A stretch of DNA of 64,000 nucleotides from Saturnia japonica (taxonomy: Eukaryota; Arthropoda; Insecta; Lepidoptera; Saturniidae): the NCBI GenBank assembly GCA_033032175.1, contig CM065319.1, positions 13,799,018 through 13,863,017 of the forward strand, written 5' to 3'. Made by a program: the position numbers and the translations under genes. The notes below the pieces were generated by a model. The model was not told the DNA's origin. It ran no database searches and was given only the letters and a program-made list of their open reading frames with translations. The number at the start of each line of letters is the position of its first letter. The first letter of the stretch is position 1. This document shows positions 11,501 to 23,819 of the stretch, piece after piece.

Positions 11501-14500
11501 TTATTGCTTTAAAGTCTACTACCGAAGATGGAATTCTGTAAGATACTTCTGTGTTGCCACAAAGATCTCGACTAAACATCATTCCCATTTTATTCACTAC
11601 TGATTTAATATTTAATTTAGGATCATAATAGCGGCAACGAGTTCTACTTACAGATGTATTTAGACTAACAGTAATAAATATAGTATTATATTCAAAAGTG
11701 TCGGGAATTAATGGGTCCATGTTGTTATAGTGCCATTCGCATGTATATGAACGTTGCAGTTTCGGTGAAGTTAGCACTCCACTAACACCAGATAATTCAC
11801 CGCCGCAAAGTATTGGATCTTCAGAGCTAAACTTTGCTTTAAAGCGATGACGAGAAGCTAAAGAATTCAGCCATAAATATATTGCTAGTTTGTTGGTGGA
11901 TGACTCAATCACTAAATTAGTTGGATTATCGTTATCATCTGGTATTCTTTTTATAGGAGACTGGAAGTTTATATCGTTAAAAATACCTATTTTGTGTTTT
12001 AGGACATCAGCGTCTAGTATTTCAATACGTACTCTTCTGTTTTTATTTGGAACTTTTATAAGCCATTGACAATACCTCAGTGTAGTTTCAAGAGGATAGC
12101 TAGGAGTCATTAAAAACCCTTCAGGGGTAGTAATAAAGCCACCACATATTGGTCTGGAAGAATTAAAAGTAAAACTAAATCCTCGATGATCAGATAATTG
12201 TGTCCACTCACTCGGTTTTCCGATGTAAAACATAATCATTACTTCATTTGTTGGTGTTTCAATTAATGAAGAATTGGTGTCAATATTATCGTTGCAAAAA
12301 GTTTTCAAAATAGCGAATGTATTGTTAGCTGGTATATGTTCTCGGATCTCTATTTTGGTTGCACAAGGTGATTCAGAGTCTGGCAAGTCAATTTCTTGAG
12401 ATTTCAGCAGTAAGCTATTTCTTGGAGGCCCAATAATCTTCCATTCACAGACTGTACCATACGGTAACGCTTGTAGATGTGGATATCCCGGAGATAATAT
12501 TTGACCGGTCCTTGAAACAATTGTACCTCCACAAATATCGATCGAAATGTTAGCCTTAAACCCATTTCTTGGCTCCGCTAGTTGAGTTGAATACTTTATG
12601 AGTATAACATTATCGCTAGACTTAATGGTTCCAGGATTTTCACTACAAAAACGACCTAGACGTGGCGCTATTTCAGATGAACCATCTCGTATTTCTACTA
12701 CTTCTGTATCACAACCATCTACATCGTCTAAATCAAATCTGTCTATAAAATCAATTCTTAATATTTCTCCTGGTGGTCCCCGAAAGGTCCAGATACACTC
12801 TGAATATGGTGTTGGAACGGATGGATAGTTTGGAGAATTAATAATCTCCCATGGATGATCAGGTTCTAAATTAGCTGTAACTCCACATTCTACACGTTTT
12901 TCTTCATAGCGTATGCGAAAGTTCTGGAAGTTTGCTATAAAGTTTATATTCTCGTTAATATAACTAACAAACATAGCGTTACCTGAAGTAATAATATCTG
13001 TTTTGATTTCGTGCTCAGCTCCACAATACTTTCCACTGGCTAGTAAAGGTGCATTTACAGAATCTCCGTTGTGGAGAATCACTGAAGTTAAGCATTTAGT
13101 ATTTGTGTTAGTTATATTAAAATGCTCAAACTGTAATTTAATAACTCTACCCGGCCGGACTTTTACTGTCCAGTCACATCTAGCTCGATTATACCTTGAT
13201 ATACTATCATAATAGTTCTGCCAAGAGGGTTCAATTGTACCTGAATAATTGGTAATGAGGCCACTGCACACTGATGATACTCTAGCTTGGAACCCTTTTT
13301 TAACCACTGATGCGTCAGTCCTAAATGTAACCTTCAAATAATTTGAAATATTTGTAAATGATTTTGATGTATCAGATACACAAAATTGTTCTTGGATTGG
13401 TTTCCACTGACCTAACACATCTGATGAATATAACGACACTGAGTCAGCGTAGCAATCATTCGTTTCTTCGATATCAAAGTCAGAAAAATGCAAATTTAAA
13501 TGATTTCCCATAGCGCATTTGAATATCCATTGGCAATTTAAGTCATTTTCATAGCTATTTGGGTAATTACGCGTGTGGAATACTTTAGAAACTGTGACGA
13601 GCTCCGTCTTATTAGAACCACAATTTATTTTATCACCGGAATCTGAATCTGTTGATATTTTATCCGAATTACTCCATTCAATATAAAATAATGAACCTGT
13701 ATTTGATTCATCCAACGATAATGTTATATAAACTGCGCTGGAAGTTGTTTGTACTATTTTCGTCTCAAGATTGAAAATGCCACAAAGTTCTTCTAAAAGC
13801 GGTGCAGTATCGTCATAACCATCGTATATCGACAATTTATTATAACACACAGAGCCGTATGACTCGATTTCTAATCGATCAATTTTCAAGATAATGGTCT
13901 GAGTTCCAGTGGTTATTATACTCCAAAAATATTCTCCAGGACCGTGGTATGCGAACGGATACAGAGGTGAAGCGATAATTCCATTATCTCCGACAATGTC
14001 GTTTCCATGCAAATATCCATAATGAATAAGAAAACCTTCACCATTATTTTCTTTATTACTATGGAATTTTATGTATAGCCGCGATGCTGTGGTGATATTT
14101 AAGGGAATATCTGTTCCGCAATAGACTCCTAAAAGCTCACCACCACCTGAATCTTTACGTACTTCTAGATAATCCTCATTACATCTATCTGAAAATTCTA
14201 AATTGAATCGATCAAACATTATGTAGACTTGATTACCAGGTGAAGTGTTCAGTATCCATTCACAGTCAACATCCCCAGAATATGGTCGAGGGTAATTCGG
14301 TGATGCAATTGTGCCTTCTTCAGAACTTAAAGTTCCACCACAAGCATTGTTCCATGGTGAGTAATGGGCAGAGAAACGTCCAATAGTTTTATCTCCATTA
14401 TTCCCCAATTCGATAGTAATAGCACTGCCGTGACTGACTATCATAGGAGGAACTTTACTTCCACAATATTCGTCAATTAAAGGGGCGCTGTTATCATCCC

Positions 14501-17500
14501 CGTCATAAACTCGAAGATAAGACAAAGAGCAACTTTTGTTTGTTATGATATCGTTACTTTTGGGTAAGGATATATAAGTTATCGTCAAGGATATTTTTTG
14601 ATCCAACTTCGGGGCAACAAGTGTCCAAATACAGCTGTTAGTAGGGTGGTTTAAGTCACTTGAAATTATACCATCGTGTAGAGCTGTTAATAAAGCGCCA
14701 CAAATTGCGGTAAAATTAGCTTTAAATCCTTTTGCAGAACCATAATTATTTGTAATAAATCGTACTTGCACCCTATTACTTTTTGTTATTATTTGTGTTA
14801 CATTGGAATTAGGACAGATAAGATGTGTGTAATTTGAGGACAAGTCGTCAAATAACTGTATATGGTCGGCGCATAGATTTTCATCATCGTCATCATAGGA
14901 TGACGTGCTATACAAATCCATATCGATGAAATTTATTTCTATTCGATGATTATTTGGTACTGTTATTGTCCAAATGCAATCTAAGTTATCATCATAGTTT
15001 TTCGGATAATTCTTAGAATATATATAACCACTTTTAGCCTCTATAAGACCCCCACATAAAGATCTTTGTGAATTAAATGTCGATTGAAAATATACTGCAT
15101 TCAAAGAAGAGTGTTTTACTAGTTTCACTAACATGTAATTACCACTGGATTGTACAGTTGTCCTGTCTCTATGACAAATCTTCGACAGTAGAGGATATGT
15201 TGTATCAGGACCATTATATATCTCAATTGCGTCAATAGTGCAATTGACATTTTCCGATAAATAAAGGTCAGTAAAAGACAATAGAACACTTTTGCCTATA
15301 GCTGTTTCTATTAACCATTCGCATTCTAACTCGCTACTAGACGTAGAGTCTTTGTTCAATAATAAAGTCCCATATTCTTTTTGTAAGTGTCCTCCGCAGC
15401 CGTGGATTACCCACTCTAGACGAAAACCTATCCTAGGAAGGTACCCCGTTACTAAATTAATTTGTAAAGAATTACTTTTACTCGTAAACGTAGGTGGCAG
15501 CGTATTCCCGCAGTATTTTGATACGAAAGAATCATCAGTAGCATCTTTTATCTGTAAGTAATCGCGATCACAACCCAGTCTTGTTCTATGATTATTCCAC
15601 CAGTTACGAGTGTATCGAAAAGACTTATAGATATCAAAATGTGTGAAAGTGACGTTTATTTTATTACCTTTGGGTACTATGATATTCCATAAGCAAGTTA
15701 AGTGCAATGGATAGCTATTTGGATAATCAGGACTTTCTATGACTCCATATCGTCCTGTTAAATTGTTTTGACAAACTAAATTGTAATTAAGGAGAAACCC
15801 TTTTCCTCCGAGGTAAAAATCAGAACGAAATTTAATAAAGGCATAATTAGATGTTGTTTCTATATTACTTAATGCTGAAGATATAAAACAATGTCTTCCT
15901 AGACTAGCAGCGTTTGAGTTACGTCCGTCGAATATTTCAATATAGTCGTCGTTGCAATTGGGAGTTCGTTCTAGATCTAACTCCGTAAAAGAAATATGTA
16001 TTCGTGATCCGGTGTTTACAATAATTTTATAGAAACATTCGGCGTTTTCGTTATAATTATTTGGATAATTCGGTGATGATATTGAACCCACTGAGCTAGT
16101 CAGAGTACCGCCACATCCTGTCACGGTACCGTCCCATTCAATTTTAAAGCCATTGCCTGTTAAATAGAAATCTGAGTGAAAATAAAGGTATAAGACATTC
16201 GCAGTAGATTTAATCAATCTCGATTGAAATTTACCGCAAAACTGACCAATTAATGGAGTATTTCGCGACCCACCATTTCTGATGTCGAGGTAATCTCCTA
16301 AATGACATTTATCACGTATCGGACGTTCCAAATCAAAGTGTGAAATATTTAGTTTAATTTGTTGACCAACTGGGACCATGATAACCCAGGTGCAATCTCG
16401 ATTAGGCTCATATGCTTTAGGCCATCCTGGAGAATATATAAAACCATGAGTTTTCATGTACGTTCCACCACAATAATTTTTGCCATCTAAGAATGCATAT
16501 GAAACCGAAAAGCCAGGAGAACGAATGGAGTTGTCAGATTCAAATAGGATTTTCAAGCGATTAGTAGAAGTTGTTAAAGCGGGGGGTGCATTAGTACCAC
16601 AAAAGCTGCCAATAGTGGTATCATTATTCTCGTAATCTATTTCAATAAGTCTGACATAATCGCCATCACAATTTGGCATATTTTCGAGGTTGAATCTGTT
16701 CCAAGTCAAAACAATGTGAAAACCTTCTGGAGCTATCAATATCCAACTACAAGACTGTCCATTGTCATAGGTGGCCTTGTCACCTGAAGGATGGTTAATA
16801 AGTCCTGTAGTTTCTCTATATATTCCACCACATTCACTGGCAGTAGTGGTATAATTTGCGTAAAATCCGGTTCCCGTCATACTGAGATCAGAATTAAATT
16901 TTATGTACATAAAATTATGTGACGATATTTGTTCTGGCGGTGTGTGTTCGGAACCTCCGCAGTATTTACCTAGTAAAGTGGAGTTAACATCTGGACCGTC
17001 ACGGACTTCAACATAATCATATGGGCAATCATTTGTTCCAATACTCTCAATATCGAAATCATGAAAGACAAGTTGAATGACTTTGCCAGGTGTTGTACTT
17101 ATAACATATTCGCATACTTTATTCTCAGGGTAACTAAATGGATAGCCTGGAGATTTCACTTCGCCGGTATCACCAAAAATGTTTATGTGACACAAAGCTT
17201 TATATGAAATTTTGAACCCTTCGTTAGAAACACTGAGGTCTGTTTTGAATATCAAAAATAAAGAATTTGTTGTCGAAATGTAAGATTTTGGAAATGAAGT
17301 ACCGCAAAATTTACCTACTAGACGGGAGTCGGACGATGGACCGTCGTATATTTTAAAATAATCTGAACGACATCTCAAAGAATTTTCCAAGTTGAATAAT
17401 TGAAACTCTATTTGTATTTTAGTGTCTGCGCTAGTTTTTATTTTATACTCACACAATAAATCACTTAAATAACTTCCATTAAAAGATGGAGATATGAGCT

Positions 17501-19706
17501 CACCTTTGTCTGCAGTGAAGAATCCACCACAGCCGGGTATGCCTTCCATGGGAGCGTATGATATTTGGAATCCGTTACCAGAGCCATACGCATCTGAATG
17601 AAAGTGTATAAGAATCTCGGAACCAGCTGACTGTACAGGCGCGGGTTGGGTAGAGTTACAATATTTTCTTAGAATAGGGTCAGTAGTACGTTCACCATCA
17701 TAAATTGCCAAATAGTCGAAACTGCAATTTGGATGTTTTTCTAAGTCTAAAGCAAAGAAATGTAATTGTATTCGCTTGCCGTAAGTTGTAGTCAAGTGCC
17801 AGTAGCAGTCGCGGTTAGGTGGATATTTTCCCGGTGAACCTGGTGAACTAATGTGTCCGTGTGTGAACGCATTCAGTTCACCGCCGCACACCGGTTGTAT
17901 ACTTGTCCAATGCAAGGCGAAGCCCTTTTTAGCGACGGAGCCGTCGGATTGGAACCAGAAATATAAGTTATTATGAGTCGAAATAATATTTCCTCCTTTA
18001 GGAAAATTGTTTCCACAAAATCTACCTATAAGTTGACTAGCAGAGCTTCGACCGTCATGTATCTGTAAGAAATCAAACAAACACTCGCTTTGTGCTTCTA
18101 AATCAAATTTACTAAAGGTTATATTAATTACTTTGTCGGAAGCTGTGTGAATTACCCATGCGCATCGGGATTTATGGCTGTACGTTGTATTAGACATAGG
18201 GTATATAATACTGCCTTCTTCATTATCTAATACACCGCCACAAGTTCTAGACATGATTTGACATAATGGTCCTGTATACTGCGCGGTGCATTCGCACTTG
18301 TAACCTTTTAAGGAGGTATCATCTCGTCTACAAATACCGCCATTGAGACATGGATTGACACTACAAAAATTTCTAGATATATCACAGTAAGCGCCGGTGA
18401 AACCTTTAAAACAAATGCAAGTATAACCAGTCCGTAGCGTGTGACAGTGCCCGTGAGATCCACATGGATTATTTTCGCAGCCTTGACTAAAATTGAAACC
18501 GGTGGCCACAATACAACCCTGAAGTCCTACTCCATCCCCTTCCATACCATCGGGACATATACACTGAGTTCCTGACCCACCGATTCTTGCTGCATCAACG
18601 CAGGTTGCATAAGGATGACAGCCTCCATTATTTATATTGCATGATCCTCTCCAAGTGCACGTTACTCCATCGCCTTGATATCCAGGAGGACAGAGGCCGC
18701 AAATTCGAGATCCGATCGTATTGTGACATGCCACCAACGGACTGCATCCGCCATTCGAGATAGTCACGCATTCATCAATGTCTGTACAGCTATAGCCGTC
18801 ACCCTCATACCCCGATGGGCAACGCCCACATCGGAATGAGCCTGGAAGATTGATACATTCCACTCTAGGGTTAACGGAACAGTGTGGTACTTGGTTTGCT
18901 TCACATTCATTAACATCGGTTAGGCATGTAGCGCTAGTACCGTTAGTTGTCCAACCTTGGTTACAAATACATTTTATGCCGTCGCCAGAGTTATAGTGTA
19001 TGCATGTACCATAACCGCACATTTCAAAGTCGCCTCCAGAACAGTCTTTGGCCTTCCTAGTACAATGTAGTCCAAACCATCCTGACTTGCACAAACACTC
19101 ATACGAACCTGGTCGATTGATACATAAAGCTCCATTTTGACAACCCAAATCCGTACCGGCAAAGTTTCGGCATTCGTTCACGTCAATATCGCAATCCTTA
19201 CCTTCCCAATTAGAAGGACAAAGACAATGATAGTCGTTCAGTAAATTTAAACAAGTGCCTCCATGTTCACAAGGCTGAGGCTGACATGTTTCTCTATCTC
19301 TGTTTTGCATGGCCAATACTTTCCTATTTAGATTGTTTACCTTTCTCCAGAGTCGAGACGTATTAAGCATGATATCTTCACGTAGAAATAAATTAACGTT
19401 TTCTAATCGTCGGATTCTTTGTATTATTCCATCAGGTCCATTTAAATTATCGGCAAAGATATTGTTAGTAGAAGGTAAAAACTGTTCATTTCTTTTCTTT
19501 GACTCAATCTTGAGGACATTGGTTTCACCGATGTAAATTGCTGATTTCGTACCATTGGGTAATAAATATATGTTTTTGTCAAAAGCTGGTTCTAGTATTA
19601 GATCTCCATCTGAGGTTTTGATTTTAGGACGATCATAGGAAACATCACATTTTAAATGCACAACACAAATTAACAAAGTCACGAATTCAATAATTAACCT
19701 CGACAT
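8522..19706 (-). CDS. Cubn: Cubilin homologue, copy 1 (intronless, one frameshift)
   Basis: The ATG at 19706 opens a frame with a signal peptide (about residues 1-20), a helical segment rich in heptad-like leucines (about 90-135, the position of the cubilin trimerisation helix), eight EGF-like repeats (about 140-482) and then CUB domains. I count 27 CUB domains, most opening with CGG and carrying the CUB calcium-site acids, the same number as vertebrate cubilin. Cubilin is a large peripheral endocytic receptor that works with amnionless; in insects it serves nephrocytes and other absorptive cells. There is no C-terminal membrane helix, as expected. The frame is continuous for about 3,000 codons to near 10710, where two bases are missing relative to copy 2 inside CUB 22, and then continues in another frame to the TAA at 8522-8524 (CUBs 22-27). 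No intron interrupts 11.2 kb. The break may be real or a sequencing error, so the gene may well be functional. Confidence 0.88.
10708..10716 (-). other. Frameshift site in cubilin copy 1
   Basis: Copy 1 reads GATAATCGTAAAAAACGTGG where copy 2 (29370-29391) has two more bases. The change lies next to an A-run within CUB 22 and moves the downstream protein into another frame, while similarity to cubilin continues unbroken on both sides. Confidence 0.8.
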
Positions 19707-19737
19707 GATCCATGCGTTTCGCAGATTAAAAACAACT

Positions 19738-19776
19738 ACTGCTAATATATTGCATAACAGTTTTAATTACATATAT
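19738..19776 (-). promoter_or_regulatory. Putative core promoter of cubilin copy 1
   Basis: Reading the minus strand, a TATA-like ATATAT (19776-19771) is followed about 31 nt later by an initiator-like CAGT around 19740, which lies about 34 nt before the start codon. Copy 2 keeps both motifs with 29-nt spacing (38455-38419). No transcript data support the site; the call rests on spacing and conservation. Confidence 0.35.
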
Positions 19777-19804
19777 TTGGGGGGCGTTTCACTACGCCCC
19801 CAAA
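19776..19804. repeat. GC-rich hairpin upstream of cubilin copy 1
   Basis: The arms TTTGGGGGGCG and CGCCCCCAAA flank the 8-base loop TTTCACTA, with one bulged G. Copy 2 has a slightly degraded version at about 38453-38484. It lies 70-100 bp upstream of the start codon and about 16 bp from the edge of the duplicated unit. It could be a residual transposon end or a DNA structure; no function is known to me. Confidence 0.6.
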
Positions 19805-19820
19805 TGATAAGTATTTTAGA

Positions 19821-20635
19821 CAGAGGCGTAGCTATCGCCGTATCAGCCATATCAATGATACGGGGCCCCCGGGCTACAGGGGCCCCGAATATGTGTAAGC
19901 AAAAATTCGTAAAATGTTATCTACAATCTTACTTAAACTCCTTAAACTTAAACTCCTTACACACCCGCGTTATCTCCTCCCTGGTGAAGGGTGATCCCCG
20001 CCGTTAAAGCCCGGAGCTGGTCAGAGAGGAGCCTTTCAGCCTTCGCCGTTACGGCCCTCTGAGCTTCTGACTTGGCGTCTACTTTGTCCGCAGGGTAGAG
20101 CGTAGAGGCGAGAAAGTTAATTTTTAAATTATTTTTTAAGTTCATTTTTATACAATTACTTAATTTAAATTCAATTTATATAGCTTTTTTAATTTTCTAT
20201 AGATATTTCGTAATTAATTTATTTGTTTGAATTTAAGAAATTTAACAGTCGAGAAGCGGTATAGAAACGTTAATTGACAGTTACCAGACATTTCCAAAAC
20301 GACCATAAATTCGAAAGCTAAGATTGCGCTGAGTAAATTCTTAGCAGAGTTTGAGCTAGGCTAAGGTTAGCTAAGACTGAGTACGCTTTATAGATTTCAA
20401 CCTTAGACTGCTTACAGATGCGCAAAAACAAATCAAAATGAATATTATATTTCCCAATGGTCTTTAGAACTGTTGCAACAAAATTGTGATCGTTTTCAGC
20501 TATTCATTTACAAGTGTACGGTTATGTTTTCTTTTTTATAGTACTTAGCTCGTCACATTTACTTTTCTGTCTCTGATGGTGTAAGCACAGTACAATCCTA
20601 AAACAACGGCGACCACAGAAAGATCGAAATTCATC
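19821..20635. other. Intergenic; GC-rich palindromic stretch then AT-rich DNA
   Basis: The first 80 bp include an interrupted GC-rich palindrome around 19860-19890 (CGGGGCCCCCGGG and GGGGCCCCG), probably part of a small repeat. A 62-codon minus-strand frame (19957-20145) is markedly GC-rich in its middle but resembles no family I recognise. The rest is AT-rich and shows no gene. Confidence 0.5.
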
Positions 20636-20816
20636 GGCGGTCGCCGCTGTCATACCATGCTGCTACATGCTGTCTGCATAAATATCTCTTCATGTTACGC
20701 TTGAAGGACCCGATGTTGTATGAAGGAGGGAATACTATGGCTGGGAGATGGCTCCACAGTTTCACGGTACGACAAAGATGAGATATAAAGATACAAAGAT
20801 AACATTTGCAAGTCAC
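20636..20816 (-). mobile_element. 3'-end fragment of a Jockey-like LINE
   Basis: The minus strand encodes FISHLCRTVKLWSHLPAI and SYNIGSFKRNMKRYLC, the typical last residues of Jockey-superfamily ORF2 proteins just after the RT thumb. Only about 60 residues remain and the rest of the element is absent, as expected for a 5'-truncated insertion. Assignment to the exact clade is tentative. Confidence 0.6.
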
Positions 20817-20839
20817 AGGACTCGCTCCCTAACCCCTAC

Positions 20840-21230
20840 ATCTTTGTAGAGCGAAGGACCAAGACATCGTAGGGACTATGTAGTTTAAAAGAGATGATGT
20901 ATTATCGGTCTTATGTTTGAGTGACAAATATGTGAGCAACGATCGACAGTTACTGCGCACTGTCTGGTCAGTGCTTGTGGATTAGGTTCGGGGTCATAAG
21001 GAATAAACGACTATATTAAACAAGTTAAAGCTTTAATAATATATAAAATCGCAGTAACTCCCAAATTCGAACATATATAGGTATATGTGGCCCCCTGTTA
21101 AAACGCCATCTATTGATACAATTTACTACTTCAAAAATGTTTTACATTGAGACATTGTATTTACATTCTAATTATATAATTGATGCTTAATTTCATATTT
21201 CATATTAAATTATTGTCTAATAATAACCTT
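20840..21230. other. Intergenic, no recognised gene
   Basis: No coding frame of note is present on either strand. The part next to 20840 may be untranslated tail of the adjacent Jockey fragment. The part near 21180-21240 is probably the 3' untranslated region of the adjacent minus-strand RTE element. Confidence 0.4.
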
Positions 21231-21234
21231 TTAT

Positions 21235-22602
21235 TCCTAAACATAGGGTTACAAGAGGTCCCTAAGTTCGGAGTGCCTTTTGGCATAGGCCTCCTCCAAT
21301 TCCTTCCAGTGTATCCTGTCCCTTGCCACTCTCATCCAGAATGGTCCTGCTGTCTGTTTCAAGTCATCTTCCCATCTCCTGACTTGGCGACGCCTACCTT
21401 TTTTGCCGTCTCTTGGTTGCCAGAGGGTTATTTGCTTGCTCCATTTGTTAATGGGGTGGCTTAGCAAATATCTAGCCCATCTCCATTTTTGGACGTCTAT
21501 CCGGGTAAGAATGTCTGTGAGTTTTGTTCTTGTTCTTATGTCTACATTCCTGACTCTGTCTTTGATTTTTAATCCTAGCATGCTTCTTTCCATGGCACGT
21601 TGACATTTTGTTAGCCTTTCCCTGTGGTGAAGTGTTGTTGACCAGGTTTCACAGCCATAAGTAAGAACTGGTAGAATACAGGTCTCGAATGTTTTTTTTT
21701 TTTATGTGGTTGCCTAAATCCTTACTCTTCACTATTTCTTTCATTGACCAGTATTTTCTCCATCCTTGGGCTATTTGCCTGTTTATTTCCTTTGTCATTT
21801 CATCTGAAGGGGATATTATCTGTCCTAAGTAAATATATTCTTTGACATATTCAATCTTGTTGCCATCTACCATAACGTTTATTTCTTTTGAGTTTGACAT
21901 TAATTTTGTTTTGCTGGGATTAATTTCCAGTCCAACTTCTCTACTTATATTTGCTAGGCTCTGCATCGTTTGTTCTATTACTGCTGGATTCTCTTCAATA
22001 AGCACCAGATCATCGGCAAATCTTAGGTGGTTTAACCGAGCTCCATTAATGTTCAGACCTAAGTGGTCCCAGTTTAGCTGTCTAAAGATGTACTCGAGTA
22101 CGGCGTTAAATAGCGTAGAGGAGAAAGGATCGCCTTGACGTACACCCTTTTTGATAGGAAATGATTCTCCTGTCGATTCCAGTTTAATACTGGCCTTGCT
22201 AGATTTGTATATACTCTTGAGTATTTCTATATAGATGCTCTGTACTCCTTGATGTTCAAGGATCCGCCATATGTATTGGTGCCTGAGGCTGTCGAATGCC
22301 TTTGAGTAATCTATAAATGCCAAGTAGAATTGTTTATTGTATTCGTTATACTTCTTTATCAACTGTTTTATTGTGTGAATGTGATCTATTGTGCTAAAGT
22401 CTTTTCTGAATCCTGCCTGTTCTACGGCTTGGCGTTCGTTTAGTGTTAATGATATTCTTTCCAGGATCACTTTAGCAAATACTTTATATATGTTAGATAT
22501 TAGAGAAATTGGCCTATAGTTCCCAATCTGGTCTCTAGAGCCTTTTTTGTGTAGGAGAATTAGGTAGTAGGTCCATTCTTCTGGAATTTGCCTTGTTTGT
22601 AA
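21235..22602 (-). mobile_element. RTE-clade LINE, 5'-truncated, minus strand
   Basis: The minus strand encodes an RT: QIPEEWTYYLILLHKKG and NYRPISLISNIYKVFAK (22602-22480), AGFRKDFSTIDHIHT, AFIDYSKAFDSL (first catalytic Asp), GVRQGDPFSSTLFN, then LRFADDLVLI (catalytic FADD). A second frame (21593-21249) supplies the C-terminal part with KWRWARYL and RRWEDDLKQTAG. The two join across an A-run (plus strand about 21690-21702) whose length shifts the frame. The 5' half (endonuclease) is missing from about 22602, a normal product of incomplete target-primed reverse transcription. Apart from the shift the protein is well preserved, suggesting a fairly young insertion. Confidence 0.88.
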
Positions 22603-23020
22603 ATATTATATTTGTCAAATATTATTAGACATATTGTAATTTTCTGAGACAAATTATTTACATAATTCTTTTATAAACATTTGTGAGCGCGTCCGATGCT
22701 ACTTCCGGTGAACCGCCATTTAAGGTAAAAAAGTAATATTGAGAAATAGTAAAATGAGTTTAAAATGAGTAATGTTTTAATTACATAATAATCCATCGTA
22801 AAATATATTAGAGATATTAGTTTTTATCTATTTGTATTTAGGAAAAGTTAAGTATATTAAAAAATATTGCATGTTTAAAGGTGGTGTCACCACCAGTACT
22901 GTTTATTATTTATGTTGGGATTATTCTTTTGTGGAAATTTGTATTATTTTTAACTTTGCTAAATTAAACAATATTCTATACAACTAATAAAATTCAAGTG
23001 TCTGTTTGTAATGTCAAAAT
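22603..23020. other. Intergenic AT-rich DNA
   Basis: No supported gene, LTR or inverted repeat was seen. Short purine/pyrimidine runs only. Confidence 0.5.
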
Positions 23021-23459
23021 AACAGTTTTTTACTAAATGCATATGAAAGTATATACGACACCAATAACGCCCATTTTTAAAATTTTTGTCTGTCTGTTTA
23101 TTCGGGGTAATCTCCGAAACGGTTGGACCGATTTTGAAGGGACTTTCATTGATAGATAGCTGATGATATAAGGAGTAACTTAGGCTACTTTTTTTTTCCT
23201 TTTTTTTTTTAAACTGGTCATGGTGAATCAGTTTGGGCGCTTAAATGGTTCATGCTGAGTAAACCATAAGAGATATAGCAAATTAATATACTACATAATC
23301 ATAAGCATTAAAGAGACCTACAAAAAAATTCCGGGAGAGAATATATCTATCTTATGGTACACACACAATAAGTATTTTTGTCTTTAAAATAGCCTGGAGC
23401 GGGGGTGCAAGGCGCGGGCATTCTTTAGACCACGTGAGCGAAGCCACGTGCACAGCTAG
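23021..23459 (+). mobile_element. Helitron-like non-autonomous repeat, copy a
   Basis: The 3' end reads CACGTG, loop AGCGAAGC, CACGTG, CACAG, CTAG at 23431-23459: a hairpin just before a terminal CTRR, then T, matching the rule for Helitron 3' ends. The body shares long stretches with 43800-44264 and 61799-62146, including the motif ATAAGCATTTTTGTC or its variant and GGTTGGACCGATTTTGAAGG. There is no coding capacity. The 5' edge is set where similarity to copy c begins (ACAGTTTTTTACTA). Confidence 0.62.
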
Positions 23460-23479
23460 TGTATAAATAATTCTCTATG

Positions 23480-23812
23480 CTACTTTGGTATTTCCGGCCA
23501 CTACTAGCGCCGACAGTCTACCGCCCTATATCGGAACACATAACATAACCTTCACGCCTGTATTCCCCGAAGGGTTAGGCAGAGGTGTACTAATGTACAC
23601 CCACAGTTCGCCGAGTATGTTTTTAGGTCTCATGTAATAGGGGGCGAGCCTATTGCCATTAATCGGGCACGAAGCCAAACTCCGAGCTGCTACTGAGAAT
23701 ACTGAGAATTTGAGAAAAACCCAATAACACTTTGCTCGACCTGGGAATCGGACCCAGGACCTCGATCATAGCAGTCGCGCTTACGACCACTAGGCTAACG
23801 AGGTAGTCTCTA
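23480..23812 (-). mobile_element. tRNA-derived SINE, minus strand
   Basis: Read on the minus strand the head contains an A-box-like TTAGCCTAGTGGTCG and a B box GGGTCCGATTCCC about 35 nt apart, followed by a body (AAAGTGTTATTGGG, CTCAGTAGCAGCTCGG, GATTAATGGCAATAGG, CCTATTACATGAGACC). The tRNA-like head supplies an internal RNA polymerase III promoter; such elements move using LINE machinery. A second copy, split by the Gypsy array, lies at 46035-46122 and about 53876-53905. Its far edge near 23480 is uncertain. Confidence 0.75.
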
Positions 23813-23819
23813 TCGGAAA

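Larger units (their letters stand above)
8111..19820 (-). repeat. Tandem duplication unit 1 (cubilin copy 1)
   Basis: This 11.7-kb block matches 26780-38499 along its whole length in the same orientation. It starts at ACTAATAAATAACTAGCC and ends at TATTTTAGA. It contains the full cubilin reading frame, the 3' untranslated region with overlapping AATAAA signals (plus strand 8142-8152), and about 114 bp upstream of the start codon. The left edge abuts the BEL/Pao 3' LTR, so the original duplication could have been longer on that side. Confidence 0.9.

Noticed and set aside
10771..15561. Plus-strand open frames inside cubilin copy 1, some repeated in copy 2
   Set aside because: They are antisense shadows of the cubilin reading frame; their duplication simply follows that of the gene and they have no motifs of their own.
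19957..20145. Small minus-strand gene of 62 codons
   Set aside because: It is short, unrelated to any family I know, and lacks supporting promoter or poly(A) context; noted only as part of the intergenic stretch.
21180..21603. Plus-strand frames of 66-94 codons
   Set aside because: They are opposite the minus-strand RTE reverse transcriptase C-terminus and are its antisense shadows.
23730..23812. A functional tRNA gene on the minus strand
   Set aside because: A- and B-box-like sequences are present but no paired acceptor stem or proper tRNA end; the sequence continues into a SINE body found again at the Gypsy array.
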